64,000 nt of DNA, taken from Paraburkholderia largidicola. Lineage in GTDB: Bacteria > Pseudomonadota > Gammaproteobacteria > Burkholderiales > Burkholderiaceae. Where the stretch lies: assembly GCF_013426895.1 (NCBI RefSeq), contig NZ_AP023176.1, positions 1,302,001-1,366,000 of the forward strand, given 5' to 3'. The position numbers and the translations under genes were made by a program. Under the pieces are notes generated by a model that was not told the DNA's origin, did no database searches, and saw nothing but the letters and a program-made list of their open reading frames with translations. Below are positions 44,505 to 53,297 of this stretch, piece after piece (position 1 is the stretch's first letter; each line of letters begins with the position of its first letter).

Positions 44505-45887
44505 TCAGTGGGCGAAGGCCGCAGCCCGCGCAGCGTCGTACTCGGTTTTGTCGACGGGGTGAGCGTCAGGCTTGCCGAGTTCGTCCATGTGAACACGGTA
44601 CGTCTCGCGGGCGCTGAACGCGGCCAGTGCGGCGATGATGGTGATCGCGAAAGCGAGGGCGCCGACCGTCAACCAGATATTGCTGGAGCCCGGAGGCGCG
44701 ACCGCCGTGAACAGCGCGGGCAACATCGCCGTGATCGCGGTGCCGATGTTCTGCGCGATCGCCATCGCCGAGACGCGGGTCGCCGTCGGGAACAGTTCGG
44801 GGTAGAAACTCGGGAACACGGCGTTGTAGCCCTGATAGACGACGCCCCACATCAGGATCGACATCACGAAGGCGAGCGGCACGTTGTGGATGCTGATGGC
44901 GTACAGGTAAGCGAACGCCAGCAAGCCCGACAGCAGCGAACCGATGATCATGGGCGGCTTGCGGCCGATCTTGTCCGACAGGTTGCCGACGTACGGAATC
45001 ACCAGCACGGCGACGATGTTGCCGACGACGGGGATCCACAGGTACATGTCCTTCGCGAAGCCGATGCCGTAGGCCGGCTGCACCGCGTACGCCGCGCCGA
45101 AGATGGTCGCCACGACGGGGATGACGTTCATCAACGCCATGCAGATCACGCGCAGCATGTTAGGCGTGCTGTACTTGAACGCATCGACGATCGGCGAGCG
45201 GGCCCGTGCAGCGCTGCCCTCTTCCGTGAACGCGGGCGTCTCGTCGACCTTGCGGCGAATGATCCAGCCCGCGATGATGACCACGAAGCTCAGCAGGAAC
45301 GGAATGCGCCAGCCCCAGACATTGAACTGCTCAGCGGGCATGTAGTGCGCGAGCGGCAGGAACACGGCGGCAGCGAGAATCTGCCCGGCCTGCACGCCTT
45401 GCAGCGTGAAGCTGGAGTAGAAGCCGCGCCGGCCGAACGGCGCGTGCTCCAGAATCATCGAGCTTGCGCCGGAGATTTCGCCCGCCACCGCGAAGCCTTG
45501 CACCAGACGCAGCAGCACGAGGAACAGGGGCGCCAGCAGCCCGACCTGATCGTACGTGGGCAGCAGGCCAACGCCGATCGTCGAAAAGCCCATCAGGAAC
45601 ATGCATGCGAGCAACACTTTCTTGCGGCCGTGCGTATCGCCGAGGTGGCCGAGCACGAAGGCGCCGATCGGTCGCGCCACGTAGCCCACGCCGTACGTCG
45701 CCAGCGACGCGACGATCGCGGTCGTGGCATTGCCCTTGGGAAAGAATATCTGCGGAAAGATCAGCGCCGACGCGGTCGCGTAGATGAAGAAGTCGTAGTA
45801 TTCGAGCGCCGAGCCGATCCAGCCGCTGGCGGCGGCCTTCTTCGACTGGTGCTTACCCTGGGGCTCGTGGGCTGGGACTGCGGTCAT
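44505..45887 (-). CDS. MFS transporter, metabolite:H+ symporter (MHS, ShiA/ProP-like)
   Basis: 460 residues with 12 membrane helices. The first part 'SALEYYDFFIYATASALIFP' is typical of MHS members. Loop 2-3 has 'GHLGDTHGRKKVL', and 'QGFAVAGEISGASSMILEHA' is in helix 4-5. 'FPTATRVSAMAIAQNIG' is near helix 11. MHS symporters import shikimate, alpha-ketoglutarate, proline/betaine or aromatic acids. ATG 45887 has AGGAG. It is the first gene of a pair with an AroE-like dehydrogenase, so a shikimate- or quinate-like substrate is probable. A perfect 15-bp inverted repeat lies about 107 bases upstream. Confidence 0.9.
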   Translation of the reverse strand: MTAVPAHEPQGKHQSKKAAASGWIGSALEYYDFFIYATASALIFPQIFFPKGNATTAIVASLATYGVGYVARPIGAFVLGHLGDTHGRKKVLLACMFLMGFSTIGVGLLPTYDQVGLLAPLFLVLLRLVQGFAVAGEISGASSMILEHAPFGRRGFYSSFTLQGVQAGQILAAAVFLPLAHYMPAEQFNVWGWRIPFLLSFVVIIAGWIIRRKVDETPAFTEEGSAARARSPIVDAFKYSTPNMLRVICMALMNVIPVVATIFGAAYAVQPAYGIGFAKDMYLWIPVVGNIVAVLVIPYVGNLSDKIGRKPPMIIGSLLSGLLAFAYLYAISIHNVPLAFVMSILMWGVVYQGYNAVFPSFYPELFPTATRVSAMAIAQNIGTAITAMLPALFTAVAPPGSSNIWLTVGALAFAITIIAALAAFSARETYRVHMDELGKPDAHPVDKTEYDAARAAAFAH

Positions 45888-45993
45888 GGTTGTCTCCTGG
45901 CTTTGTAGGCTGGCGACTTACAGAGTGTCGACAGGATGGGTCGCAGCGTAGCGCCCCGAGGCCATATAGCACAAGGGATTATCGCCCCTTTTT

Positions 45994-46029
45994 GTTCGAT
46001 CATCGCGCATGACTGCGCGATGATCGAAC
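45994..46029 (-). promoter_or_regulatory. PcaR/PobR-like IclR operator upstream of the MFS operon
   Basis: GTTCGATCATCGCGC (45994-46008) and its exact reverse complement (46015-46029) flank ATGACT. The half site differs at two positions from the PcaR consensus GTTCGATAATCGCAC as I remember it. On the minus strand it is followed by a possible -10 (TATATG, about 45963-45968) at activator-like distance. Confidence 0.6.
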
Positions 46030-46208
46030 GCTCTGAGGGTTTGTCCGGGTTCGGGAGGGTGTCGGGAGGGGCCTTTTGGTGGCTGGCGGGAGGACGTTTC
46101 AACGGGAGAGTCGCGTGTGAAACGTCGAGCCTAAAGCCATTTGGGCACAGCCGTGCGCGTGTAGCGGCGAAGCCATGCCAGGCAGTCCAGTATCGAGCAG
46201 GATGACGT

Positions 46209-46352
46209 GCCGTCTGGACGGGCATCGGCGCGGCGGGCACTGCGCTGCTGGGCATCGCTCTACTGGGCGACTCCGCGGCCCCCATGCGGGTACTGTGCAT
46301 CGCCCTCATTCTGGCCGGCGTCATCGGACTCAAGCTGGTCTCCGGAAGCTGA
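46209..46352 (+). pseudogene. Remnant of an SMR-family efflux gene (EmrE/SugE-like)
   Basis: The frame reads [20 protein letters not shown] and ends [14 protein letters not shown], then TGA at 46350-46352. This is the conserved C-terminal half of small multidrug resistance proteins (TM3 'YAVWTGIG' and TM4 '[10 protein letters not shown]'). An in-frame TGA lies two codons upstream and the first two membrane helices, including the active-site glutamate, are absent. It is therefore a decayed fragment, and no start codon is available. It lies between the MFS promoter and ppnP. Confidence 0.7.
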
Positions 46353-46478
46353 AAATAAGCACTGTCCGCGCGGGGTTTCGCAGCCCCGCCGCAGGCAGGC
46401 GGTATCATGGCGGCCTCGCGTCGCCACACTCATGCGGCGCTCCTGCTTCCACTCACTACGACCCAAAGGAACTCCGCC

Positions 46479-46799
46479 ATGACGGCCGCAACGCAATTCG
46501 ATCAGGTTTCCGTTGTCAAACGCGCCAACGTCTACTTCGACGGCAAGTGCGTGTCGCACACCGTTCTCTTCGCCGACGGCTCGCGCAAGACGCTCGGCGT
46601 GATCCTGCCCGGCGCGCTCAACTTCGGCACCGACGCACCCGAACTGATGGAAGTGCAGGCGGGCACGTGCCGCATCCGTCTGGAAGGCACCGACGAGTGG
46701 AAAACGTACAGCGCAGGCGAGACGTTCTCGGTGCCCGGCAAGAGCCGATTCGACATCGACGTGATCGAAACGCTCGACTACGTCTGCAGCTATCTGTAA
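46479..46799 (+). CDS. ppnP: Pyrimidine/purine nucleoside phosphorylase PpnP (DUF1255)
   Basis: 106 residues from ATG 46479 with AAAGGA upstream. The small cupin reads '[20 protein letters not shown]', '[20 protein letters not shown]', '[15 protein letters not shown]' and '[18 protein letters not shown]'. This matches PpnP (YaiE) over its full length. PpnP dimers phosphorolyse many nucleosides to base and ribose-1-phosphate in the cytoplasm. The longer upstream frame is not needed. It stands alone between the SMR remnant and a convergent LysR gene. Confidence 0.93.
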   Translation: MTAATQFDQVSVVKRANVYFDGKCVSHTVLFADGSRKTLGVILPGALNFGTDAPELMEVQAGTCRIRLEGTDEWKTYSAGETFSVPGKSRFDIDVIETLDYVCSYL

Positions 46800-46814
46800 C
46801 GACTCACGCGTATT

Positions 46815-46842
46815 GCCGCGACGATGCACATTCGTTCGCGGC
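46815..46842. terminator. Hairpin between ppnP and the convergent lysR
   Basis: GCCGCGA (46815-46821) and TCGCGGC (46836-46842) pair across a 14-base loop in the 64-base gap between two convergent stop codons. No T-run is present. Confidence 0.4.
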
Positions 46843-46863
46843 GACATCGCCATTCGTGATTCG

Positions 46864-47826
46864 TCATTGACCCGCCCGTTTCGCGCTTTGCTTGCGTGTG
46901 CGTTTCGGCGTCGAGTCAGGGACGATCAGCGCCAGCTTCTGCATCACTTCCTCATGCTCCGTGCGGAGCACTTCGACGAACGCCGACGCCAGCCGCTCGC
47001 GCGGCTGATTCGGCGGAAACAGCAGATACATCGGGAACATCACGGCGGGCGAGAACGGCCGGATAGCGATATCCGGTCCGGCAAAATCCAGCGCCACGCC
47101 CGGATGCGCGAGCGTCACGCCCATGCCGCAGCGCACCAGTTCACAGCAGATCGCCGTGTATTGCGCTTCGATCGCGAGCTTGCGTTCGACACCCGCGCGC
47201 ACGAACACCTCGTCCATTTGCGCGCGCGTGCCGTCGCCATGGCACAGCGAAATGAACGACTCGCCCTGCAGATCCGCCGGCTTGATGACGGCCTTCGAGG
47301 CCAGCCGGTGCGCAGCCGGCATCACGCAGACAGCGGCGACGGTCGACAGCATTTCGACCTCGCAATTCGACGCCTCGCTGATATAGACCGCCACGCCCAG
47401 ATCGCAGAACTGCGACGCCGTCCAGTGATTGATCGTGCCCGACGTGTTCACGTGCAGCGACACGGTCACGCCCGGATGCAGGTCCTGAAAACGCTTGATC
47501 GCATGCGGCACGAGCGTCAGCCCCGCTGACGGCATCGCGGCGATACGCAGACGTCCACTGCCCAGGTTACGGATCTGCGCAGCGGCATTCGTGAGCCCCT
47601 GCAGGCCGACATACGCGCGCTCCACTTCGCGAAAGAACGCGGTGCCCTCGCTGGTCGGAATCAGCCGCACGCCGCTGCGCTGAAACAGCAGCAAGCCCGT
47701 CTCCCGTTCGAGCTGCGAGATCAGCCGGCTCACGTTCGGCTGCGACGTGAAGAGCGCTTTCGCCGCCGCCGTCATCGACCCCGCCACCATCACCGCGCGA
47801 AACGCCTCGATATGCTTCAGGTTCAT
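46864..47826 (-). CDS. LysR-family regulator of the amine/opine-like catabolic operon
   Basis: 320 residues from ATG 47826; the TTG at 47835 is less likely. The helix-turn-helix is 'MNLKHIEAFRAVMVAGSMTA' / 'AAKALFTSQPNVSRLISQLE'. The effector domain follows ('GRLRIAAMPSAGLTLVPHAI'). The start resembles OccR/NocR/ArgP-like regulators ('KHIEAFRAVM'), which control opine or arginine-related catabolism. It is divergent from an ABC transporter and an HcnCAB-like dehydrogenase set. A perfect LTTR box lies 11 bases before its start, implying autoregulation and control of the divergent operon. Confidence 0.92.
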   Translation of the reverse strand: MNLKHIEAFRAVMVAGSMTAAAKALFTSQPNVSRLISQLERETGLLLFQRSGVRLIPTSEGTAFFREVERAYVGLQGLTNAAAQIRNLGSGRLRIAAMPSAGLTLVPHAIKRFQDLHPGVTVSLHVNTSGTINHWTASQFCDLGVAVYISEASNCEVEMLSTVAAVCVMPAAHRLASKAVIKPADLQGESFISLCHGDGTRAQMDEVFVRAGVERKLAIEAQYTAICCELVRCGMGVTLAHPGVALDFAGPDIAIRPFSPAVMFPMYLLFPPNQPRERLASAFVEVLRTEHEEVMQKLALIVPDSTPKRTRKQSAKRAGQ

Positions 47827-47836
47827 TGTCGTCAAC

Positions 47837-47855
47837 CCATATCAACCATGTATGG
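47837..47855. promoter_or_regulatory. LysR-type box (CCAT-N11-ATGG)
   Basis: CCATA (47837-47841) and TATGG (47851-47855) form a perfect inverted repeat. The core fits T-N11-A with T at 47840 and A at 47852. It lies between the divergent lysR and ABC transporter genes. Confidence 0.6.
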
Positions 47856-47961
47856 ATAGCTATTTTATTCGTATTGGACGATATGACCATTGCAGACCAG
47901 ACTGTGATCCATTGACACGCCGCCAGAGCGTCCCTTCCCACATCGAATGGAGATCGTCGTC

Positions 47962-49029
47962 ATGCAAGAAACGCTGCGCCGCCGTTGCCGTTTTACGATC
48001 CGTGTTCTCTCCTCCGCCCTCTTCGCCGCCAGTCTCACTGCGCCCTTCCATGCCGCGCACGCCGAGACGACGCTGTACGTCGCGAACGTCGGTGGCTCCA
48101 ACGAGCAGCTTTATCGTCAGAAGATCATCCCGCCGTTCGAGAAAGCGCATGACGTGAAGATCGTCTACGTCGCGGGCAATTCGAGCGACACGCTCGCCAA
48201 GCTCCAGGCGCAGAAAGGGCATCAGCAGATCAACGTCGCGGTGATGGACGACGGCCCGATGTATCAGGCAATGCAACTGGGCCTGTGCGCCAAGGTCGAC
48301 GAGGCGCCCGTCATGAAGGACCTCTATCCGCTCGCGCGGCTCGGCCCGACGTCCGTCGGCGTCGGCATGGTGGCGACGGGCATCGGCTACAACGAACAGG
48401 CGTTCAAGAAGCTCGGCCTGCCAGCGCCCGACTCGTGGCAAGTGCTGACCGACAAACGCCTGAAGGGCAAGCTCGGCGTGCCGCCCATCACGAACACGTA
48501 TGGCCTGCATACGCTCGTGATGCTCGCGCGCATGAACGGCGGCGGCGAAAAGAACATCGACCCCGGCTTCACCGCGATGACGAAGCAGGTCGCGCCCGAC
48601 GTGCTGTCGTGGGCGCCGACGCCCGGCGAAATGGACGGCCTGATGCAGGCGGGCGACGTCATCATCGCGCCCTACGGCAGCGGCCGCGCGGTCGCGCTGC
48701 AGAACACCGGCTTCCCGCTCAAGTTCGTCTATCCGAAGGAAGGCGGCGTCGCGTTGCAGGTTGCGGCGTGCCCTGTAGCGGAGAACGCGCAGCCCAAGCT
48801 CTCGCAGGACTTCATCCAGTATCTGCTGAGCCCCGAAGTGCAGGCGATGCAGGCGCAAGGCATCGGCCTCGGCCCCGTCAACAAGACCGTCAAGCTGACG
48901 CCCGACGTGGCCGCGCGCGTGCCGTACGGGCCGGACCAGGTCAGCAAGCTGACCGCGATGGACTGGACCACGATCAACCAGCATCGCACCGAATGGACGG
49001 AGCGCTGGAACCGCTCGGTCGAGCGATAA
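47962..49029 (+). CDS. ABC transporter periplasmic binding protein (PotD/polyamine type)
   Basis: 355 residues from ATG 47962, which has GGAG at proper spacing (ATG 47947 overlaps that site). The signal peptide ends 'FHAAHA-ETTLYVANVGGSN'. The type-II binding fold follows: 'DTLAKLQAQKGHQQINVAVM' early, 'SWQVLTDKRLKGKLGVPPIT' in the middle, 'SWAPTPGEMDGLMQAGDVII' in the second lobe. The family includes spermidine/putrescine, Fe3+ and opine binding proteins. It is the first gene of an operon of ATPase, two permeases and amine-oxidising enzymes, so an amine, opine or imino acid is the likely ligand. Confidence 0.92.
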   Translation: MQETLRRRCRFTIRVLSSALFAASLTAPFHAAHAETTLYVANVGGSNEQLYRQKIIPPFEKAHDVKIVYVAGNSSDTLAKLQAQKGHQQINVAVMDDGPMYQAMQLGLCAKVDEAPVMKDLYPLARLGPTSVGVGMVATGIGYNEQAFKKLGLPAPDSWQVLTDKRLKGKLGVPPITNTYGLHTLVMLARMNGGGEKNIDPGFTAMTKQVAPDVLSWAPTPGEMDGLMQAGDVIIAPYGSGRAVALQNTGFPLKFVYPKEGGVALQVAACPVAENAQPKLSQDFIQYLLSPEVQAMQAQGIGLGPVNKTVKLTPDVAARVPYGPDQVSKLTAMDWTTINQHRTEWTERWNRSVER

Positions 49030-49083
49030 GCACGGCAGCCGCAATACAGCCGCAACGCCCGCATCCGCACAGGACCGCCGCTT

Positions 49084-50154
49084 ATGACCTTCCTCACCCT
49101 GCAAGGCCTTTCGAAGCGCTACGGCGACTTCACCGCCGTCGAGCATCTCGATCTGTCCGTCGAACGCGGCGAGTTTCTGTCGCTGCTCGGTCCGTCCGGC
49201 TGCGGCAAGACGACCACGCTGCAGATGATCGCCGGCTTCGTCACGCCGAGCGCGGGCCGCATCATGCTCGGCGGCCGCGACATCACGCACGAGCGACCCG
49301 AAAAGCGCGGCATGGGCGTCGTGTTCCAGAGCTACGCGCTGTTTCCGCACATGACGGTGGCGGGCAACGTCGGCTTCGGCCTGGAGATGCGCAACATGAA
49401 GCGCGACGAGCGCGCGGTGCGCGTCGCCGAAGCGCTCGATCTGGTGCGTCTGAAGGGACTCGACGCGCGCTATCCGAAGGAACTGTCGGGCGGCCAGCGC
49501 CAGCGCGTCGCGATTGCGCGGGCGCTGGCGATGCGCCCCGAACTGCTGCTGCTCGACGAGCCGATGTCGAATCTCGACGCGAAGCTGCGCGAAGAAATGC
49601 ATATCGAACTGCGCGCGATCCAGAAGCGCCTCGGCATCACGACGATCCTCGTCACGCACGATCAGGTCGAAGCGATGACGATGAGCGATCGCATCGCCGT
49701 GCTGCACAAAGGGCGCATCGCGCAACTGAGCACGCCGTTCGATGCATACGAGCGCCCCGCTACGCCGTTCGCGTCGACGTTTCTCGGCCGCACGAATACG
49801 CTGCCGGGCGAAGTGCGGGGCCGCAATCCACGCTGCGCGGTCGTGGACGTCGCGGGCACGACGCTGCACGTGCCGCACGAAGGCCGCGAGGTCGAAGGCG
49901 CCGTGCATGTCTATATCCGCCCCGAGAAAGTGCGCCTTGCGAATGGCGATGCGCGCATGCATGGACGCATCGCGAACCGCGTGTTCATCGGCAATCAATG
50001 GCTGCTCGAAGTCGACACCGAACTCGGCATGCTGCGTGTCGCGCAGCCGAATTACGGCGCGCCGCCGCCCGATGAAGGCCACGAAGTCGGCCTCGCCTTC
50101 ACCGACGACGACCTGCGCGTGCTGACCCGGGAGAGCGCCCATGGCAACGCTTGA
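49084..50154 (+). CDS. ABC transporter ATPase (PotA-like)
   Basis: 356 residues. Walker A GPSGCGKT is at 36-43, the Q-loop in 'VVFQSYALFPHMTV', the signature 'LSGGQRQRVAIARAL', Walker B 'LLLLDEPMSNLDAKL', and the switch histidine in 'TILVTHDQVEAM'. A C-terminal TOBE-type domain (about 270-350, 'VYIRPEKVRLANGDARMHGR') places it in the CUT1/polyamine/Fe3+ family. It powers import through the two downstream permeases. It overlaps the first permease gene by 14 bases. Confidence 0.94.
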   Translation: MTFLTLQGLSKRYGDFTAVEHLDLSVERGEFLSLLGPSGCGKTTTLQMIAGFVTPSAGRIMLGGRDITHERPEKRGMGVVFQSYALFPHMTVAGNVGFGLEMRNMKRDERAVRVAEALDLVRLKGLDARYPKELSGGQRQRVAIARALAMRPELLLLDEPMSNLDAKLREEMHIELRAIQKRLGITTILVTHDQVEAMTMSDRIAVLHKGRIAQLSTPFDAYERPATPFASTFLGRTNTLPGEVRGRNPRCAVVDVAGTTLHVPHEGREVEGAVHVYIRPEKVRLANGDARMHGRIANRVFIGNQWLLEVDTELGMLRVAQPNYGAPPPDEGHEVGLAFTDDDLRVLTRESAHGNA

Positions 50155-51013
50155 CGATACGCGCGCGGGCGCCGCGCCGTGGCTGCTGTCCGCGCCCGCG
50201 CTGCTGCTGTTCGGCGCGCTGCTGCTGGTGCCGCTGGTGCTGACGCTGCTGCTGTCGTTTCGCGTCTTCAGCGACGTGGCGGGCGTGCAGGCCGCGTACA
50301 CGCTCAAGAACTACGCCGAGGTCGTGAGCGATCCGTACTACGCGGAGATCTTCCTGCGCACGGCGGGACTCGCGCTCGCGGTGACGCTGCTGAGCGTGCT
50401 GCTCGGCGTACCGGAAACGATCGTCCTCGCGCGCATGAAACGGCCGTGGCAGTCGCTGTGTCTGCTGATCGTGCTCGGGCCGCTGCTGATCTCCGTCGTC
50501 GTGCGCACGCTCGGCTGGCAGATTCTGCTCGGCAACAACGGCGTGCTCAACAGCGCCTTACAGGCCTTGCACATCACGTCCGAGCCGATCCGCCTCGTCT
50601 TCACGATGACGGGCATGATCATCGCGCTCACGCATGTGCTGGTGCCGTTCATGGTGATGTCCGTGTGGGCGACGCTGCAAAAGCTCGATCCGCAAGTCGA
50701 ATGGGCGGGGCTGTCGCTCGGTGGCTCGCCGCTTCGTGTGTTTCGTCGCGTGGTGCTGCCGCAGATCATGCCCGGCGTGCTGTCCGGCTCGATCATCGTG
50801 TTCGCGCTGTCGGCTTCGGCCTTCGCGACGCCTGCGCTGATCGGCGGGCGCCGTCTGAAAGTGGTCGCGACGGCGGCGTACGACGAATTCCTCGGCACGC
50901 TGAACTGGCCGCTCGGCGCGAGCATCGCGGTGCTGCTGCTGATCGCGAACGTTGCGATCGTGATGGGTTGCAGCCGTCTCGCCGAACGCCGTTTCAAGCA
51001 CATTTTCGAGTGA
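50141..51013 (+). CDS. ABC transporter permease (PotB-like)
   Basis: 290 residues with six membrane helices. The first helix is 'LLSAPALLLFGALLLVPLVL'. The cytoplasmic EAA loop is 'EWAGLSLGGSPLRVFRRVVL', followed by 'PQIMPGVLSGSIIVFALSAS'. These are the hallmarks of BPD_transp_1 permeases of polyamine-type importers. It starts inside the end of the ATPase gene and ends 4 bases before the next permease, so the genes are translationally coupled. Confidence 0.93.
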   Translation: MATLDDTRAGAAPWLLSAPALLLFGALLLVPLVLTLLLSFRVFSDVAGVQAAYTLKNYAEVVSDPYYAEIFLRTAGLALAVTLLSVLLGVPETIVLARMKRPWQSLCLLIVLGPLLISVVVRTLGWQILLGNNGVLNSALQALHITSEPIRLVFTMTGMIIALTHVLVPFMVMSVWATLQKLDPQVEWAGLSLGGSPLRVFRRVVLPQIMPGVLSGSIIVFALSASAFATPALIGGRRLKVVATAAYDEFLGTLNWPLGASIAVLLLIANVAIVMGCSRLAERRFKHIFE

Positions 51014-51017
51014 CGCC

Positions 51018-51815
51018 ATGAAACAGAACGGATTCTGGGGCCTGCTGTTCAACGCGCTGTTCCTCACTTTCATCCTCGCGCCGCTCGTCGTCGTGATGCT
51101 CGTCGCGTTCACCGACAAGGGCTTCATCTCGATGCCGTTCGACGGCGCGTCGCTGCGCTGGTTTCGCGCGATCCTGGAGAACGGCGACATCGTGTCGGCG
51201 TTCTGGCTCTCCGTGCGGCTCGCGTTCGCGGCGGCGACGATCGGCGTCGCGCTCGCGGTGCCCGCTGCGCTCGCCATCGCGCGTTACCGCTTCACGGGCC
51301 GTACCGCGCTGATGAGCTTCTTCCTCTCGCCGATGATGATTCCCGCCGTCGTGCTCGGCATCGCGTTCCTGCGCTTCCTGTCGCTGCTGCAGCTGAGCGG
51401 CTCGTTCTGGGCACTGGTCGCAACGCACGTGATCGTCGTGCTGCCGTATGCGCTGCGGCTCGCGCTGTCTTCCGCCGTCGGGCTCGACCGGGATGCCGAG
51501 CGTGCCGCGCTGTCGTGCGGGGCGAGCCGCTTCACGGCGTTCCGCCGCGTCGTGCTGCCGATGATCCGCACAGGCGTCGCGGGCGGCTGGGTGCTGTCGT
51601 TCATCCAGAGCTTCGACGAACTGACCATGACCATTTTCGTCGCGACGCCCGGCACGACCACCTTGCCCGTCGCCATGTACAACCAGATCGCGCAGACCAT
51701 CGATCCCCTCGTCGCTTCCGTGTCGGCGGTGTTGATCGTCGGCACGGTTCTGCTGATGGTGCTGCTCGACCGCATGGTCGGACTGGACCGCATTCTGATC
51801 GGAGAAGCTCGATGA
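51018..51815 (+). CDS. ABC transporter permease (PotC-like)
   Basis: 265 residues with six membrane helices. 'LTFILAPLVVVMLVAFTDKG' is the N-terminal helix typical of PotC. The EAA loop reads 'DAERAALSCGASRFTAFRRV', then 'VLPMIRTGVAGGWVLSFIQS', and 'FDELTMTIFVATPGTTTLPV' is the conserved PotC C-terminal motif. It pairs with the previous permease. Its stop overlaps the start of the FAD oxidoreductase by ATGA (51812-51815), which ties transport to oxidation. Confidence 0.93.
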   Translation: MKQNGFWGLLFNALFLTFILAPLVVVMLVAFTDKGFISMPFDGASLRWFRAILENGDIVSAFWLSVRLAFAAATIGVALAVPAALAIARYRFTGRTALMSFFLSPMMIPAVVLGIAFLRFLSLLQLSGSFWALVATHVIVVLPYALRLALSSAVGLDRDAERAALSCGASRFTAFRRVVLPMIRTGVAGGWVLSFIQSFDELTMTIFVATPGTTTLPVAMYNQIAQTIDPLVASVSAVLIVGTVLLMVLLDRMVGLDRILIGEAR

Positions 51816-52948
51816 TCCGCAACTCATCCGCCAATCCCGACGTGCTCGTGCTGGGCGGCGGGCTGGTCGGTTCCGCCGTCGCCTGGGGCCTGGCGCGCGA
51901 GGGCGCGCACGTGACCGTGCTCGACCAGGACGACGGCGCGTTTCGCGCGTCGCGCGGCAATTTCGGGCTGGTCTGGATTCAGGGCAAGGGCTACGGCCTG
52001 TCGCCTTACGCGCGCTGGTCGCGCAGTTCAGCGACGCGCTGGCCCGCGCTTGCTGCGGCGCTGCTCGACGAAACGGGTATCGACGTCGCACTGCGCCAGC
52101 CCGGCGGCTTCCAGTTCTGCTTCTCCGACGACGATCTCGCCGAGCGCGAGAAGCGGCTCGGCACGCTGCAACGCGAACTGGGCGATTACCCGTATCAATT
52201 ACTCGATGCGCACGAGGTGCGCGAGCGTCTGCCGCAGATCGGGCCGGAGGTGATCGGCGCGAGCTACACGCCGATGGATGGCCACGTCAATCCGCTCAAG
52301 CTGCTGCGCGCGCTGCACACGGGCATGCAGCGGCGCGGCGTGAAGCTGGTCAACAACGAAGAGGCGCTGCGCATCACGCCCGACAGCGGCGGCTTCGCCG
52401 TGCAGGGCAAGCGCGGTACGTATCGCGCGGCGCGCGTGGTGCTCGCGGCAGGCCTCGGCAATCGCGCGCTCGCGCCGCATGTCGGGCTGCATGCGCCCGT
52501 CGCGCCGAACCGCGGGCAGGTGCTGATCAGCGAGCGTGTCGCGCCGTTCCTGCACTACCCGACGCTGAACGTCCGGCAAACGGACGAAGGCACCGTGCAA
52601 TTCGGCGATTCGATGGAAGAAGTAGGCCTGAACGATTTCACCACCACGCACGTGCTGTCCGATATCGCGCGGCGCGGCGTGCGCGCGTTCCCGCTGCTGA
52701 AGAACGTGCGACTGGTGCGCACGTGGGCCGCGCTGCGGGTCTACAGCCCGGACGGCTTTCCGATCTACGACCAGTCCGCGCTGCATCCCGGCGCCTTCGT
52801 CGTCACCTGCCACAGCGGCGTGACGCTGGCCGCCGCGCACGCGCTGCGCATCGCGCGGTGGATCACCGGCGGCGCGATGCCCGACGAGCTTCCCTCGTTC
52901 TCGGGCGCGCGCTTTACCGAATCCCCGGCTCTCATTCCCACTCACTGA
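51812..52948 (+). CDS. FAD-dependent oxidoreductase, HcnC/OoxB-like subunit
   Basis: 378 residues from ATG 51812 with GGAG upstream. The Rossmann FAD site is 'VLVLGGGLVGSAVAWGLARE' (GGGLVG). 'GNFGLVWIQGKGYGLSPYA' and 'MDGHVNPLKLLRALHTGMQR' are typical of the D-amino-acid-oxidase (DAO) fold in HcnC, opine oxidase B and hydroxyproline dehydrogenase subunits. 'YSPDGFPIYDQSALHPGAFV' is the C-terminal FAD contact. With the two following genes it forms a three-component dehydrogenase, this subunit holding the substrate site. The substrate is probably a secondary amine or imino acid. Confidence 0.88.
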   Translation: MIRNSSANPDVLVLGGGLVGSAVAWGLAREGAHVTVLDQDDGAFRASRGNFGLVWIQGKGYGLSPYARWSRSSATRWPALAAALLDETGIDVALRQPGGFQFCFSDDDLAEREKRLGTLQRELGDYPYQLLDAHEVRERLPQIGPEVIGASYTPMDGHVNPLKLLRALHTGMQRRGVKLVNNEEALRITPDSGGFAVQGKRGTYRAARVVLAAGLGNRALAPHVGLHAPVAPNRGQVLISERVAPFLHYPTLNVRQTDEGTVQFGDSMEEVGLNDFTTTHVLSDIARRGVRAFPLLKNVRLVRTWAALRVYSPDGFPIYDQSALHPGAFVVTCHSGVTLAAAHALRIARWITGGAMPDELPSFSGARFTESPALIPTH

Positions 52949-52955
52949 TTCCGAC

Positions 52956-53297
52956 ATGACTTCCACACCGCTATTCAAGGCCCTGCCCGGCGCCGATGCG
53001 CCCGTCGATATCTGGTTCAACGATCAGCCGCTGCGCGTGCCGGGCGGCCGGTCGGTGGCCGCGGCGCTGCTTGCTGCCGGCATCGCGCGGTTTCGCGCGA
53101 CGCCCGTGTCCGGCGCGCCGCGCGCGCCGTATTGCATGATGGGCGCCTGCTTCGAGTGCCTGGTCGAGATCGACGGCGTGCCGAGCCGGCAAAGCTGCAT
53201 GGTGATCGTGCGCGACGGCATGCGCATCCGCTCGCAGGAAGGCGCGCGCGATCTGCCGCCCGTCGCTGTTTCGCTGGAGGATGCTCATGGCCGCTGA
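52956..53297 (+). CDS. Small [2Fe-2S] subunit, HcnA/OoxA-N-like
   Basis: 113 residues. Cysteines C60, C65, C68 and C81 sit in 'APYCMMGACFECLVEIDG' and 'PSRQSC', the ferredoxin-like Fer2_4 cluster pattern. 'VDIWFNDQPLRVPGGRSVAA' is the N-terminal strand pair. It carries electrons between the two flavin subunits of the three-component dehydrogenase. It starts 7 bases after the previous stop and overlaps the next gene by about 10 bases. Confidence 0.9.
   Translation: MTSTPLFKALPGADAPVDIWFNDQPLRVPGGRSVAAALLAAGIARFRATPVSGAPRAPYCMMGACFECLVEIDGVPSRQSCMVIVRDGMRIRSQEGARDLPPVAVSLEDAHGR

Noticed and set aside
43938..45908. 656-codon plus-strand ORF over the MFS and AroE-like genes
   Set aside because: Highly charged Arg/Asp/His composition, no motifs; the minus-strand frames encode clear family proteins.
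45884..46429. 181-codon minus-strand ORF upstream of the MFS gene
   Set aside because: It covers the inverted repeat, the promoter and the SMR remnant and has no recognisable protein features.
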